Assembly (NCBI RefSeq): GCF_050268245.1
Contig: NZ_JBNNGK010000031.1
Location: forward strand, 1 to 18,871
Direction of reading: 5' to 3'
Source of the DNA: JBNNGK01 sp050268245
GTDB taxonomy: Bacteria > Pseudomonadota > Gammaproteobacteria > Enterobacterales > Enterobacteriaceae
DNA length: 18,871 nt
A model generated the notes under the pieces. It was given only the letters and a program-made list of their open reading frames with translations, made no database searches and was not told the origin of the DNA. Positions 1 to 7,715 of the stretch are shown here, piece after piece. The position numbers and the translations under genes were made by a program. Every line of letters starts with the position of its first letter. Position 1 is the first letter of the stretch.

Positions 1-66
1 TGTCAGATCGCAATGCGCCTGTTAGGGCGCGGCTGGTAACAGAGCCTTATAGGCGCCTATGAAAAA

Positions 67-97
67 CCTCCGGCTATGCCGGAGGATATTTATTTAG
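67..97 (+). terminator. Rho-independent-type terminator upstream of ibaG
   Basis: A perfect 8-bp stem, CCTCCGGC pairing with GCCGGAGG around the loop TAT (67-74 / 78-85), is preceded by a run of A and followed by the AT-rich stretch ATATTTATTT. In E. coli the mlaFEDCB operon lies just upstream of ibaG in the same direction, so this probably ends that operon. That assignment is inference, because the upstream gene is outside the window. Confidence 0.7.
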
Positions 98-166
98 TTT
101 AAGAAAGCGCCGTATTCCTCTAAGATGTCAGGCTGATTATGATCCTTAGCAACAGAATTGGATACT

Positions 167-421
167 ATGGAAAATAGCGAAATTAAAGACGTGCTGATGA
201 ATGCGTTAGCACTGCAAGAAGTCCATGTTACCGGCGATGGTAGCCACTTTCAGGTGGTTGTCGTGGGCGAACTGTTCGCCACCATGAGCCGCGTTAAAAA
301 ACAGCAGGCGGTTTATGCACCGCTGATGGAATACATAGCGGACAACCGCATACATGCTTTGTCGATCAAAGCATACACCCCTGAAGAGTGGCAGCGAGAT
401 CGCAAACTCAACGGATTTTAA
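167..421 (+). CDS. ibaG: BolA-family iron-sulfur protein IbaG (YrbA)
   Basis: The 84-residue product matches E. coli IbaG/YrbA along its whole length, including the C-terminal segment AYTPEEWQRDRKLNGF. IbaG is a small cytoplasmic BolA-like protein that forms [2Fe-2S]-bridged complexes with the monothiol glutaredoxin Grx4 and is linked to acid response and iron-sulfur metabolism (known for the family). I chose the ATG at 167 over the one at 158 because it gives the family N-terminus MENSEI and the usual length. Neither start has a strong Shine-Dalgarno sequence. murA follows after 55 bp in the same direction, as in E. coli. Confidence 0.93.
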   Translation: MENSEIKDVLMNALALQEVHVTGDGSHFQVVVVGELFATMSRVKKQQAVYAPLMEYIADNRIHALSIKAYTPEEWQRDRKLNGF

Positions 422-476
422 GGCTGTCAGCCTTTGGGCGGGCGGCTAAGTGATTGAGATAAAAGAGAGTAGTCAG

Positions 477-1736
477 ATGGATAAATTTCGTGTGCAGGGC
501 CGGACCCGCCTGAGCGGTGAAGTGGCTATTTCCGGGGCAAAAAACGCTGCCCTGCCGATTCTTTTTGCTGCTTTGTTGGCTGAAGAGCCGGTCGAGCTGC
601 AGAATGTGCCTAAACTCAAGGACATTGACACCACCATTCAGCTACTCAGTCAGTTAGGTGCGAAGATTGAGCGCAATGGCTCGGTGTTCGTCGATGCCAG
701 CGGTGTCAATGAGCTTTGCGCGCCCTATGATCTGGTAAAAACCATGCGTGCTTCTATTTGGGCTTTGGGCCCGTTGGTGGCACGTTTTGGGCGTGGGCAG
801 GTTTCATTGCCAGGCGGTTGTGCGATCGGGGCTCGTCCGGTAGACCTGCATATCACCGGTCTGGAGCAGTTGGGCGCCGAAATTAAACTGGAAGAAGGCT
901 ACGTTAAAGCTTCCGTTGACGGTCGTCTGAAGGGTGCTCATATCGTGATGGATAAAGTGAGCGTGGGTGCCACCGTTACCATCATGAGTGCGGCGACGCT
1001 GGCAACCGGTACAACGATTATTGAAAACGCCGCGCGTGAGCCAGAAATCGTTGATACTGCCAACTTCCTCAACACGTTAGGTGCGAAAATCAGCGGAGCC
1101 GGCAGCGACAAAATCACCATCGAAGGTGTCGAGCGCTTGGGCGGCGGTGTGTACCGTGTGTTACCTGACCGTATCGAAACCGGTACGTTCTTGGTTGCTG
1201 CTGCCATCTCCGGTGGCAAAGTGCTGTGTCGTGATACTCGCCCGGATACGCTGGATGCCGTGCTGGCTAAACTGCGTGAAGCCGGTGCAGACATCGAAGT
1301 AGGTGAAGACTGGATCAGCCTGGATATGCATGGTCAGCGGCCGAAAGCCGTAACCATACGTACTGCACCACACCCGGGTTTCCCAACCGATATGCAGGCG
1401 CAGTTCAGCCTGTTAAACCTAGTGGCTGAAGGTACCGGTGTGATTACCGAAACCATTTTTGAAAACCGCTTTATGCACGTGCCTGAGTTGATCCGCATGG
1501 GCGCACACGCGGAAATTGAAAGTAACACGGTAATTTGCCATGGTGTTGAGCAACTTTCGGGCGCGCAGGTGATGGCGACGGATTTACGTGCTTCCGCCAG
1601 TCTGGTATTGGCAGGTTGTATTGCGGATGGTGTGACGATTGTCGATCGTATTTACCACATCGATCGTGGCTATGACCGCATTGAAGACAAGCTGCGTGCC
1701 TTGGGTGCCAACATTGAGCGTGTGAAGGGCGAGTAA
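477..1736 (+). CDS. murA: UDP-N-acetylglucosamine 1-carboxyvinyltransferase MurA
   Basis: The product is 419 aa, the same length as E. coli MurA and near-identical to it. It transfers enolpyruvate from PEP to UDP-GlcNAc, the first committed step of peptidoglycan synthesis, in the cytoplasm, and is the fosfomycin target. The catalytic cysteine is Cys115 in LPGGCAIGARP, so the enzyme should be fosfomycin-sensitive in principle. The substrate-binding pair Lys22-Asn23 is in AKNAALP, and the C-terminus is ANIERVKGE. The ATG at 477 gives the family start MDKFRVQG; an in-frame start at 450 would add nine unconserved residues. AAGAGAG lies just upstream as a purine-rich ribosome site. No ordinary terminator follows the stop; the REP array starts 45 bp later. 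Confidence 0.98.
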   Translation: MDKFRVQGRTRLSGEVAISGAKNAALPILFAALLAEEPVELQNVPKLKDIDTTIQLLSQLGAKIERNGSVFVDASGVNELCAPYDLVKTMRASIWALGPLVARFGRGQVSLPGGCAIGARPVDLHITGLEQLGAEIKLEEGYVKASVDGRLKGAHIVMDKVSVGATVTIMSAATLATGTTIIENAAREPEIVDTANFLNTLGAKISGAGSDKITIEGVERLGGGVYRVLPDRIETGTFLVAAAISGGKVLCRDTRPDTLDAVLAKLREAGADIEVGEDWISLDMHGQRPKAVTIRTAPHPGFPTDMQAQFSLLNLVAEGTGVITETIFENRFMHVPELIRMGAHAEIESNTVICHGVEQLSGAQVMATDLRASASLVLAGCIADGVTIVDRIYHIDRGYDRIEDKLRALGANIERVKGE

Positions 1737-1780
1737 CGTCATTTCGCCAAAGCTAGGCTGTTTCTTACCCTGTTCGCTTT

Positions 1781-2279
1781 GTAAGGACGTGGCGTGCCGC
1801 GCCCGTCAGTAGCCTCCGCGGTTAAATACAGGCCGGGCATGCCCGGCCACTACGGTGAGGTTATATCGTGCGGTATGCCGCTAAGCGGTGCGTCCCTGTC
1901 CATATCATCACCAGCCTCCATCGTAGGGGCGTGGCATGCCGCGCCCGTCAGTAGCCTCCGCGGTTAAATACAGGCCGGGCGTGCCCGGCCACTACGGTTA
2001 CGTTGTATCGTGCGGTATGCCGCTAAGCGGTGCGTCCCTATCCATATTACCACCAGCTTCCATCGTAGGGGCGTGGCGTGCCGCGCCCGTCAGTAGCCTC
2101 CGCGGTTAAATACAGGCCGGGCGTGTCCGGCCACTACGGTGAGGTTGTATCGTGTGGTATGCCGCTGAACGGTGTGTCTCTGTCCATATCACCACCGCTC
2201 TCCATCGTAGGGGCGTGGCATGCCGCGCCCGTCAGTAGCCTCAGCGGTTAAATATAGGCCGGGCGTGCCCGGCCACTAC
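1781..2279. repeat. Tandem array of four BIME (paired REP) units, 142-bp period
   Basis: Four copies of a ~73-bp element start at 1781, 1923, 2065 and 2207, exactly 142 bp apart, and end in ACTAC at 1853, 1995, 2137 and 2279. Each copy has a left palindrome of the form GGCGTGGCATGCCGCGCC headed by GTAG (GTAA in copy 1). Each also has a right palindrome, GGCCGGGCATGCCCGGCC (perfect in copy 1, near-perfect in the others), followed by ACTAC, which reads GTAGT on the opposite strand. Two inverted palindromes, each with a GTAG head, match the architecture of REP/BIME elements mobilised by RAYT (TnpA-REP) transposases. The ~69-bp spacers also repeat three times and contain a third small hairpin, GCGG-TATG-CCGC. 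The array fills the gap between the convergent 3' ends of murA and degS and has no coding potential I can support. Confidence 0.88.
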
Positions 2280-2339
2280 GGTTGATGTTGTAGGTCTGGC
2301 TGGTGTTAAAAACAACGTCCGATACCCGGCGTTCTTGAA

Positions 2340-3398
2340 TCAGGCGTTATCTTCTGGGAATTCACCCACCGTCATTTGCAATGTGATGCGTTTACCGTCG
2401 CGCAGAACAATCACCGGAATCGTCGTGCCGGGGCGAATCTCCGCAACTTGATCCATGGTTTCCAATACCGATACGGCCGACTTATTGTCTACGTTGACGA
2501 TCACATCGTTGATGTGGAACCCCGCCTTGGCCGCAGGGCCGTTGGGGGTGATTTCAGTCACGATGATGCCTTGTAACCGCTCGATGCCGGAGGTTGAGGT
2601 TCGTAGGGGGATAATTTCTTTACCCTGGATGCCGAAGTAACCGCGAATCACCCGGCCATCACGGATCAACTTATTCATGATTTTGGTCGCCAGTTCGGTT
2701 GGAATGGCGAAGCCGAGCCCTTCTGGCGTTTCGCCGTCGGTGATTTTATCGTAAGTCAGCGTGTTGATACCCATAAGCTCGCCAAGCGAGTTCACCAATG
2801 CCCCGCCAGAGTTACCCCGGTTAATGGATGCATCGGTTTGCAAGAAGGTTTGGCGGCCCGTGGTGCTTAGGCTAATTCTGCCTGTGGCGCTGATAATTCC
2901 TTGTGTCACGGTTTGGCCAAGATTATAGGGATTGCCAATGGCCAATACGACATCGCCAATATGTGCTGCGCGGCCCGTGTTGATTGGGATGACCGGTAAA
3001 TTGCCGGGATCGATCTTCAACACGGCGAGATCGGTCAGGCTGTCAGAACCCACCAACAGCGCTTCGTAACGGCGACCATCCTGCAATACGGCGGTGATCT
3101 GTTGGGCGTCTTTGATTACGTGGCGATTGGTCAGGATATAACCACGGTCGTTCATGATGACGCCAGACCCAAGGGAAAGCACGTTCGATGCACCGCTCAT
3201 ATTACGGTTATAAATATTCACTACCGCGGGGGCAGCGCGGCGCACCGCTTTGTTGTAACTGGTTGGTGTTTCGTCGAGGGTACTCTCAAGGTTGCCTGCG
3301 AACAGTTGGCCGGAAGAACGTAGTACCGGGAGCGCTGCCAACAGCAGGCCCGCAACGATCAAACCTAGGACAACAGAACGCAAGAGCTTAGCAAACAT
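2340..3398 (-). CDS. degS: Inner-membrane serine protease DegS, regulator of sigma-E
   Basis: The 352-residue product is close to E. coli DegS (355 aa). DegS is anchored in the inner membrane with its protease domain in the periplasm. When the C-termini of misfolded outer-membrane porins bind its PDZ domain, it makes the first cut in RseA and so starts release of sigma-E (known for the family). A transmembrane anchor spans about residues 5-27. The trypsin-like domain has the triad His93 (TNRHVI), Asp123 (LTDLAVL) and Ser197 (GNSGGA). One PDZ domain covers roughly residues 250-340, versus two in DegQ. The ATG at 3398 gives MFAKLLRSV, the expected N-terminus. degQ lies 89 bp upstream on the same strand. 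Confidence 0.97.
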   Translation of the reverse strand: MFAKLLRSVVLGLIVAGLLLAALPVLRSSGQLFAGNLESTLDETPTSYNKAVRRAAPAVVNIYNRNMSGASNVLSLGSGVIMNDRGYILTNRHVIKDAQQITAVLQDGRRYEALLVGSDSLTDLAVLKIDPGNLPVIPINTGRAAHIGDVVLAIGNPYNLGQTVTQGIISATGRISLSTTGRQTFLQTDASINRGNSGGALVNSLGELMGINTLTYDKITDGETPEGLGFAIPTELATKIMNKLIRDGRVIRGYFGIQGKEIIPLRTSTSGIERLQGIIVTEITPNGPAAKAGFHINDVIVNVDNKSAVSVLETMDQVAEIRPGTTIPVIVLRDGKRITLQMTVGEFPEDNA

Positions 3399-3446
3399 GG
3401 AGTTTTAATAGGTGAAGTTAAGGATGGTTGGAGAATACCACGACTT

Positions 3447-3480
3447 AACCGGGCACAGTATGGTACTGAGCCCGGTTTTT
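3447..3480 (+). terminator. Hairpin with U-tract on the plus strand between degS and degQ
   Basis: AACCGGGC-A-CAGTA pairs with TACTG-A-GCCCGGTT around the loop TGG (3447-3460 / 3464-3477), a 14-bp stem with one mismatch. On the plus strand it runs into TTTTTGC, so the terminator polarity is antisense to degS and degQ. In the minus direction, the sense of both genes, the stem is followed only by TAAGTCG. It may still stabilise or partly end the degQ transcript. Confidence 0.5.
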
Positions 3481-3487
3481 GCACAAA

Positions 3488-4855
3488 TTAACGCATCAGC
3501 AGATAAATGGTTTCATCACCGCGTACGATGTTAAGCGCCATGACCGGCGGTTTGGCGTCCAGCACTTTACGCAGGGCGTTGATGTTCTCAACGCGTTGAC
3601 GGTTAACCCCGATAATCACATCGCCTTTTTGCAGGCCGAATTGTGCTGCCGGCGTACCTTTAATAACGTTGTCGATTTTCACGCCTTTCTGACCGTTGGT
3701 AATCGCCCCGTTGCTCAGTGAGGCGCCTTGTAAGGCAGGCGTCAGGGTTTCGGCACTGGTAGAGGCTGTTTCGCTGTCATCGAGTGTGACGGCGACCTCT
3801 TGTGGCTGACCATTGCGCAAGAGGCCAACCTTGATGGTTTTACCCGGTGCGGTAGTGCCCACTTTGGCGCGCAGTTCGGCAAAACTGTTGATAGATTTAC
3901 CATCGACTGACACCAAAATATCCCCGGCTTTGATGCCTGCTTTGGCCGCCGCAGATTTTGGCAAAACTTCACTGACAAAGGCACCGCGCTGGGCGTCGGT
4001 ATTGAACGCTTTGGCCATATCCGCCGTCATTTCACTGCCTTTGATGCCTAACAGGCCGCGTTTTACTTCGCCAAACTCAATTAACTGCTGGCTTAGATTC
4101 TGTACCATATTGCTTGGGATAGCGAAACCGATGCCCACGTTACCGCCGCCGGGAGCCAGGATCGCTGTATTGATACCGATCAGTTCTCCGTTCAGATTGA
4201 CCAATGCGCCACCAGAGTTACCCCGGTTAATGGATGCGTCTGTCTGGATAAAGTTTTCCAACCCTTCTAGGTTAAGGCCACTGCGGCCTAAGGCAGAGAT
4301 AATGCCTGAGGTTGCAGTCTGGCCCAGGCCGAACGGGTTACCTACGGCAACGGCGAAATCACCCACGCGCAGTTTATCGGAGTCGGCCATTTTCACCGCG
4401 CTCAGGTTTTTGGCGGTAATTTGTAACAGCGCGATGTCGGTTTGCCCGTCGCGGCCAATCAGTTTGGCATCGAACTCGCGGCCATCATTCAACTGGACTT
4501 TGATTTTGTCGGCATTATCGATGACATGGTTATTCGTCAGGATATAACCTTTAGCGGCATCAATAATCACCCCAGAACCCAAGCCTTCGAAGGGGCGAGA
4601 ACTTTGTTTTTGTGTGGGGAAATTGGGGCCAAAGAAGTATTTAAACTCTTCTGGCAATTGCTGGCGTTGCACCTGAGTCCCTTCAATATGCACGCTGACC
4701 ACAGCGGGTAATACTTTTTCCAGCATCGGCGCCAGGCTTGGCAGTTGTTGCCCCTGAACGGCGAGTGGTAAAGCCGCATTGGCCACCGGTACGGAGGCCA
4801 GTGTCAGGCCAATGCTCATTGCAAGAGCACTAAGAATTAACGACTTTTTTTTCAT
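3488..4855 (-). CDS. degQ: Periplasmic serine endoprotease/chaperone DegQ
   Basis: The 455-residue product has the same length as E. coli DegQ. It is a HtrA-family protease and chaperone for unfolded envelope proteins and forms cage oligomers in the periplasm. Residues 1-27 are a Sec signal peptide: basic MKKK, a hydrophobic core, then VANA before ALPL. The triad is His110 (TNNHVI), Asp140 (QTDIALL) and Ser214 (GNSGGALV). Two PDZ domains follow, about residues 250-345 and 370-450, and the protein ends IYLLMR. I chose the ATG at 4855 over the in-frame start at 4873 because it gives the normal signal peptide; GAGAG lies about 10 bases upstream. DegP is distinguished by a long Q-linker, whereas the loop here (residues 61-88) is short, favouring DegQ. 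Confidence 0.96.
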   Translation of the reverse strand: MKKKSLILSALAMSIGLTLASVPVANAALPLAVQGQQLPSLAPMLEKVLPAVVSVHIEGTQVQRQQLPEEFKYFFGPNFPTQKQSSRPFEGLGSGVIIDAAKGYILTNNHVIDNADKIKVQLNDGREFDAKLIGRDGQTDIALLQITAKNLSAVKMADSDKLRVGDFAVAVGNPFGLGQTATSGIISALGRSGLNLEGLENFIQTDASINRGNSGGALVNLNGELIGINTAILAPGGGNVGIGFAIPSNMVQNLSQQLIEFGEVKRGLLGIKGSEMTADMAKAFNTDAQRGAFVSEVLPKSAAAKAGIKAGDILVSVDGKSINSFAELRAKVGTTAPGKTIKVGLLRNGQPQEVAVTLDDSETASTSAETLTPALQGASLSNGAITNGQKGVKIDNVIKGTPAAQFGLQKGDVIIGVNRQRVENINALRKVLDAKPPVMALNIVRGDETIYLLMR

Positions 4856-5010
4856 TGATAATAACTCTCTCAATACCTGCCAGTGAAATTTTGATGATAA
4901 AGCAATTGCGATATCACAGTGAAGTTAAGACCGTGAATTTGCGTGGAAAGTTCACTCATACCGTTTGTTTAAGCATAGCGCAGGCGCGGGCAAGGAGAGG
5001 AGGGCAAGAT

Positions 5011-5041
5011 CAAAAGCCCGCAGGATTGTTTACCTACGGGC
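5011..5041 (-). terminator. Terminator of zapG
   Basis: On the minus strand GCCCGTAGG pairs with CCTGCGGGC (one G-U pair) around an 8-nt loop, followed by TTTTGAT. The stem occupies 5033-5041 and 5016-5024. It lies 12 bp after the zapG stop, so degQ should have its own promoter within 4856-5010. Confidence 0.75.
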
Positions 5042-5052
5042 AGAAAATGATG

Positions 5053-5451
5053 TTAGTCGCGGCGAGGGGCGCCACGCAGCAGGCCAGATGCGCCTTCTGA
5101 GTAGTCACGCGGCATTTCAACAGGTGCTTGATCGTTATCGGCTTCTGCTTCGGTCAGGCGATAGTTGAACGGATTATCCTGGCTTGGCATATCCGGCAGC
5201 AGATTAGTGGAGCTTTTCGCCATGTGCTGATAGAGCTGACGATAATCACGCGCCATGTTGTCCAGCAGTTCCGCGCTGCGAGCAAAGTGACCAACCAGTT
5301 CCTGACGGTATTCTTCCAGTTCGGTTTTGCTTTTATCCAGTTCGTTCTGCAAAACCTGTTGTTGACGTAATTTACGGTTACCAAAGCGCATCGCTACCGC
5401 ACCAATGACGATACCGACCACCAAACCAATCAGCGCATACTCCCAGGTCAT
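5053..5451 (-). CDS. zapG: Membrane-anchored division/envelope protein ZapG (YhcB, DUF1043)
   Basis: The 132-residue product matches the DUF1043 family protein YhcB, now called ZapG, in length and layout. A single N-terminal transmembrane helix (about residues 4-22, YALIGLVVGIVIGAVAM) is followed by a cytoplasmic helical, coiled-coil-like region (about 25-85). After the helices comes NPFNYRL, a conserved stretch, and then an acidic, probably disordered tail. In E. coli the protein links division and cell-envelope growth and interacts with divisome and elongasome parts (known for the family). GGAG lies 7 bases before the ATG. It is divergent from zapE, as in E. coli. Confidence 0.94.
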   Translation of the reverse strand: MTWEYALIGLVVGIVIGAVAMRFGNRKLRQQQVLQNELDKSKTELEEYRQELVGHFARSAELLDNMARDYRQLYQHMAKSSTNLLPDMPSQDNPFNYRLTEAEADNDQAPVEMPRDYSEGASGLLRGAPRRD

Positions 5452-5685
5452 GATGACTCCTATATTGACTTCGTTGTTCCGCAGGGATTTTTCACTTAAT
5501 AATATCCACTATAACCGCTAACCTTGTCTGAGTGGAATCCTGATGAGTACTTAGCTGGGGTTTACAGATTTTTCAGAGCGTCACAGTGCCGGTAAATGCG
5601 GCGAACAGCGGGCAATTCACCGGTAACGCGCCACGATAAAGTGGGCTAAATAAATTCTTATTGTTGTCAGGGAACATGGCTTACC

Positions 5686-6813
5686 ATGCAATCACAGTCA
5701 CCGTTATTATGCTACCAGCAGGCGCTCGACGCGGGCGAGTATCAGGCTGATGAAGTTCAGCACCAAGCCATGAGCCGATTGGACGCCATCTATCAGCAAT
5801 TACAGCAGTCGCCAAAAGTTGAAATGACGGGCGGCGGGCTACGCGACACACTTAGCCGTTGGTTGGGCAAAAACAGTGCGCCGGAGCGCCAGCGGCCGGT
5901 TCAAGGGTTATATATGTGGGGCGGCGTCGGGCGCGGTAAAACCTGGCTGATGGACATGTTTTTTCACAGCCTGCCGGGCGATCGCAAACTGCGGTTGCAC
6001 TTTCACCGTTTCATGTTGCGGGTGCATGAAGAGCTTACGGCGCTTCAAGGACAGGAAAATCCATTAGACATCGTCGCCGACGGTTTCAAAGCCCAGGCTG
6101 ACGTGTTGTGTTTTGACGAGTTTTTCGTCTCGGATATTACTGATGCCATGCTACTGGCAACGCTGTTACAGGCGTTGTTTGCCCGCGGTATTACGCTGGT
6201 GGCAACCTCTAACATTCCACCGGACGATCTTTATCGCAATGGCCTGCAACGCGCGCGTTTCTTGCCCGCTATCGATTTGATTAATGAATATTGTGACGTT
6301 ATGAATGTGGATGCAGGCATTGATTATCGCCTGCGTACGTTAACTCAGGCGCATTTATACCTGACACCGCTGAACGCGCAGACGCAACAGACGTTGGATC
6401 AGATTTTTATCAAACTGGCGGGCAAAGCGGGAGAAGATTCACCGGTGCTGCAAGTGAATCATCGGCCGCTGCAGGCGATCCGGGCGGTAGAAGGCGTGTT
6501 GGCCGTCGATTTTCATACGCTCTGTGAAGAGGCCCGCAGCCAACTGGATTACATTGCTTTATCGCGCCTGTATCACAGCGTGATGCTGTATAATGTGCGG
6601 ATTATGGGGCCACTCAATGAAAGTACCGCCCGGCGTTTTTTGGCGCTGGTGGATGAATTCTATGAGCGCCACGTTAAACTGGTCATTGCTGCCGAAGCGC
6701 CAATGTTCGAGATTTATCAAGGAGAACGGCTGAAGTTTGAATATCAGCGTTGCCTGTCTAGGTTGCAAGAAATGCAAAGTGAGGAATACCTGAAACTGCC
6801 GCATTTAGCGTGA
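5686..6813 (+). CDS. zapE: Cell-division ATPase ZapE (YhcM, AFG1 family)
   Basis: The 375-residue product equals E. coli ZapE in length. ZapE is an AAA-type ATPase that associates with FtsZ at the constricting septum and affects Z-ring stability (known for E. coli). The Walker A motif GGVGRGKT is at residues 79-86, Walker B LCFDEF at 141-146, and the sensor-like stretch TLVATSNIPP follows the Walker B region. The C-terminal half carries the family segment RFLALVDEFYERHVKL. The ATG at 5686 gives MQSQ, like E. coli MQSV. AGGGA lies upstream at rather long spacing. zapG is divergent, with 234 bp between the starts. Confidence 0.96.
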   Translation: MQSQSPLLCYQQALDAGEYQADEVQHQAMSRLDAIYQQLQQSPKVEMTGGGLRDTLSRWLGKNSAPERQRPVQGLYMWGGVGRGKTWLMDMFFHSLPGDRKLRLHFHRFMLRVHEELTALQGQENPLDIVADGFKAQADVLCFDEFFVSDITDAMLLATLLQALFARGITLVATSNIPPDDLYRNGLQRARFLPAIDLINEYCDVMNVDAGIDYRLRTLTQAHLYLTPLNAQTQQTLDQIFIKLAGKAGEDSPVLQVNHRPLQAIRAVEGVLAVDFHTLCEEARSQLDYIALSRLYHSVMLYNVRIMGPLNESTARRFLALVDEFYERHVKLVIAAEAPMFEIYQGERLKFEYQRCLSRLQEMQSEEYLKLPHLA

Positions 6814-7098
6814 TGTACCCGCCATACTCCAAGCTACATCGTTGTTGGTTGTGTTACTCGGCGTTTCGCCTCTTCGAAGCCATTGCAAGCCAGTGACAAA
6901 CCTGCCTTTGGCAGGTTTGTCACTGGCTCGAATTGCGGATTGCTGTCTGTATCATCGGGATAGGTTGGCTTGCCGCCATGATGTCATTCGAGGGATTTAA
7001 GGCATACAATTCGTCGATTCAACGCCGAGGTCTTCATCTTCGGCAGGTAAAATGTATTTTCCATTCAAAAACTGTTCGATTTTTACGGATGACTTCTC
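6814..7098. other. Intergenic region zapE-rplM with a perfect 19-bp inverted repeat
   Basis: The 458-bp gap between zapE and rplM carries no gene I can support. Positions 6888-6906 and 6910-6928 form a perfect 19-bp stem (GCCAGTGACAAACCTGCC and its complement) with a TTT loop. It has no U-tract on either strand, so it is not a classical intrinsic terminator, though it could end the zapE message or protect its 3' end. The stretch before it (6820-6860, with CATCGTTGTTGGTTGTG) reminds me of dispersed intergenic repeats of Yersinia and Serratia, but this is recollection and not a verified match. Confidence 0.6.
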
Positions 7099-7104
7099 TA
7101 TAAT
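7075..7104 (+). promoter_or_regulatory. Probable rplM-rpsI promoter
   Basis: There is a perfect -10 box TATAAT at 7099-7104. The best -35 candidate, TTCGAT at 7075-7080 with an 18-bp spacer, is poor. Transcription would begin near 7111, leaving a leader of about 160 nt before rplM. Confidence 0.6.
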
Positions 7105-7110
7105 CTTGCG

Positions 7111-7271
7111 ACCCCACGTTACAACAAAGTTTTTTTCCCAAAAACTTTATAGTGCCGGCAATGGCTATTCGAAGGGGTAGGTTTGCTGGACTTGATGGTC
7201 GTGTGAGCCTCAACTGTTTTCGAGCGTTTGGGTGTTCACCAACGTGTAACTAATTATTGGGTAAGCTTTTA
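7111..7271 (+). promoter_or_regulatory. Probable L13 autoregulatory leader of rplM
   Basis: A leader of about 160 nt lies between the probable start site and the rplM ATG. Ribosomal protein L13 represses its own operon by binding the rplM 5' leader in E. coli (known). This region is in the right place and of the right size. I have not derived a secondary structure that proves the binding site, so the call rests on position and family knowledge. Confidence 0.45.
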
Positions 7272-7700
7272 ATGAAAACTTTTACAGCTAAACCAGAAAC
7301 CGTAAAACGCGACTGGTACGTTGTTGATGCAGACGGTAAAACTTTAGGCCGTCTTGCTACTGAACTGGCTCGTCGTCTGCGCGGCAAGCATAAAGCGGAA
7401 TACACCCCGCACGTTGATACCGGTGATTACATCATCGTTCTGAACGCAGAAAAAGTTGCTGTAACTGGCAACAAGCGTAACGACAAGATGTACTACCACC
7501 ACACCGGCCACATCGGTGGTATCAAAGAAGCGACCTTTGAAGAGATGATTGCCCGCCGTCCTGAGCGTGTGATTGAAATCGCGGTTAAAGGCATGCTGCC
7601 AAAGGGTCCGTTGGGTCGTGCAATGTTCCGTAAACTGAAAGTTTACGCGGGCACTGAGCACAATCACGCGGCACAGCAACCGCAAGTTCTGGACATTTAA
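7272..7700 (+). CDS. rplM: 50S ribosomal protein L13
   Basis: The 142-residue product is near-identical to E. coli L13. It is an early-assembly protein of the large subunit that binds 23S rRNA. Signature stretches include GRLATELARRLRGKHK, YYHHTGHIGG, MLPKGPLGRAMFRKLKVYAG and the end AAQQPQVLDI. I chose the ATG at 7272 (MKTFTAKPE) over an upstream in-frame non-ATG start at 7257, which would add five unconserved residues. rpsI follows within 15 bp, so the two are co-transcribed, as in other bacteria. Confidence 0.98.
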   Translation: MKTFTAKPETVKRDWYVVDADGKTLGRLATELARRLRGKHKAEYTPHVDTGDYIIVLNAEKVAVTGNKRNDKMYYHHTGHIGGIKEATFEEMIARRPERVIEIAVKGMLPKGPLGRAMFRKLKVYAGTEHNHAAQQPQVLDI

Positions 7701-7715
7701 TCGGGATTAATGGCA

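Noticed and set aside
1..39. Open frame reading CQIAMRLLGRGW and then a stop, possibly the end of mlaB
   Set aside because: mlaB is expected upstream, but I cannot match these twelve residues to a MlaB C-terminus. Another frame stays open to about 60. Too short to assign.
1781..2279. CRISPR array
   Set aside because: The repeats are ~73 bp with inner palindromes, and the spacers are themselves repeated and not unique. This fits a BIME tandem and not CRISPR.
3813..4547. 244-residue plus-strand ORF opposite degQ
   Set aside because: It lies entirely inside degQ, which is certain from motifs and length. The antisense product is low-complexity, as expected from a shadow frame.
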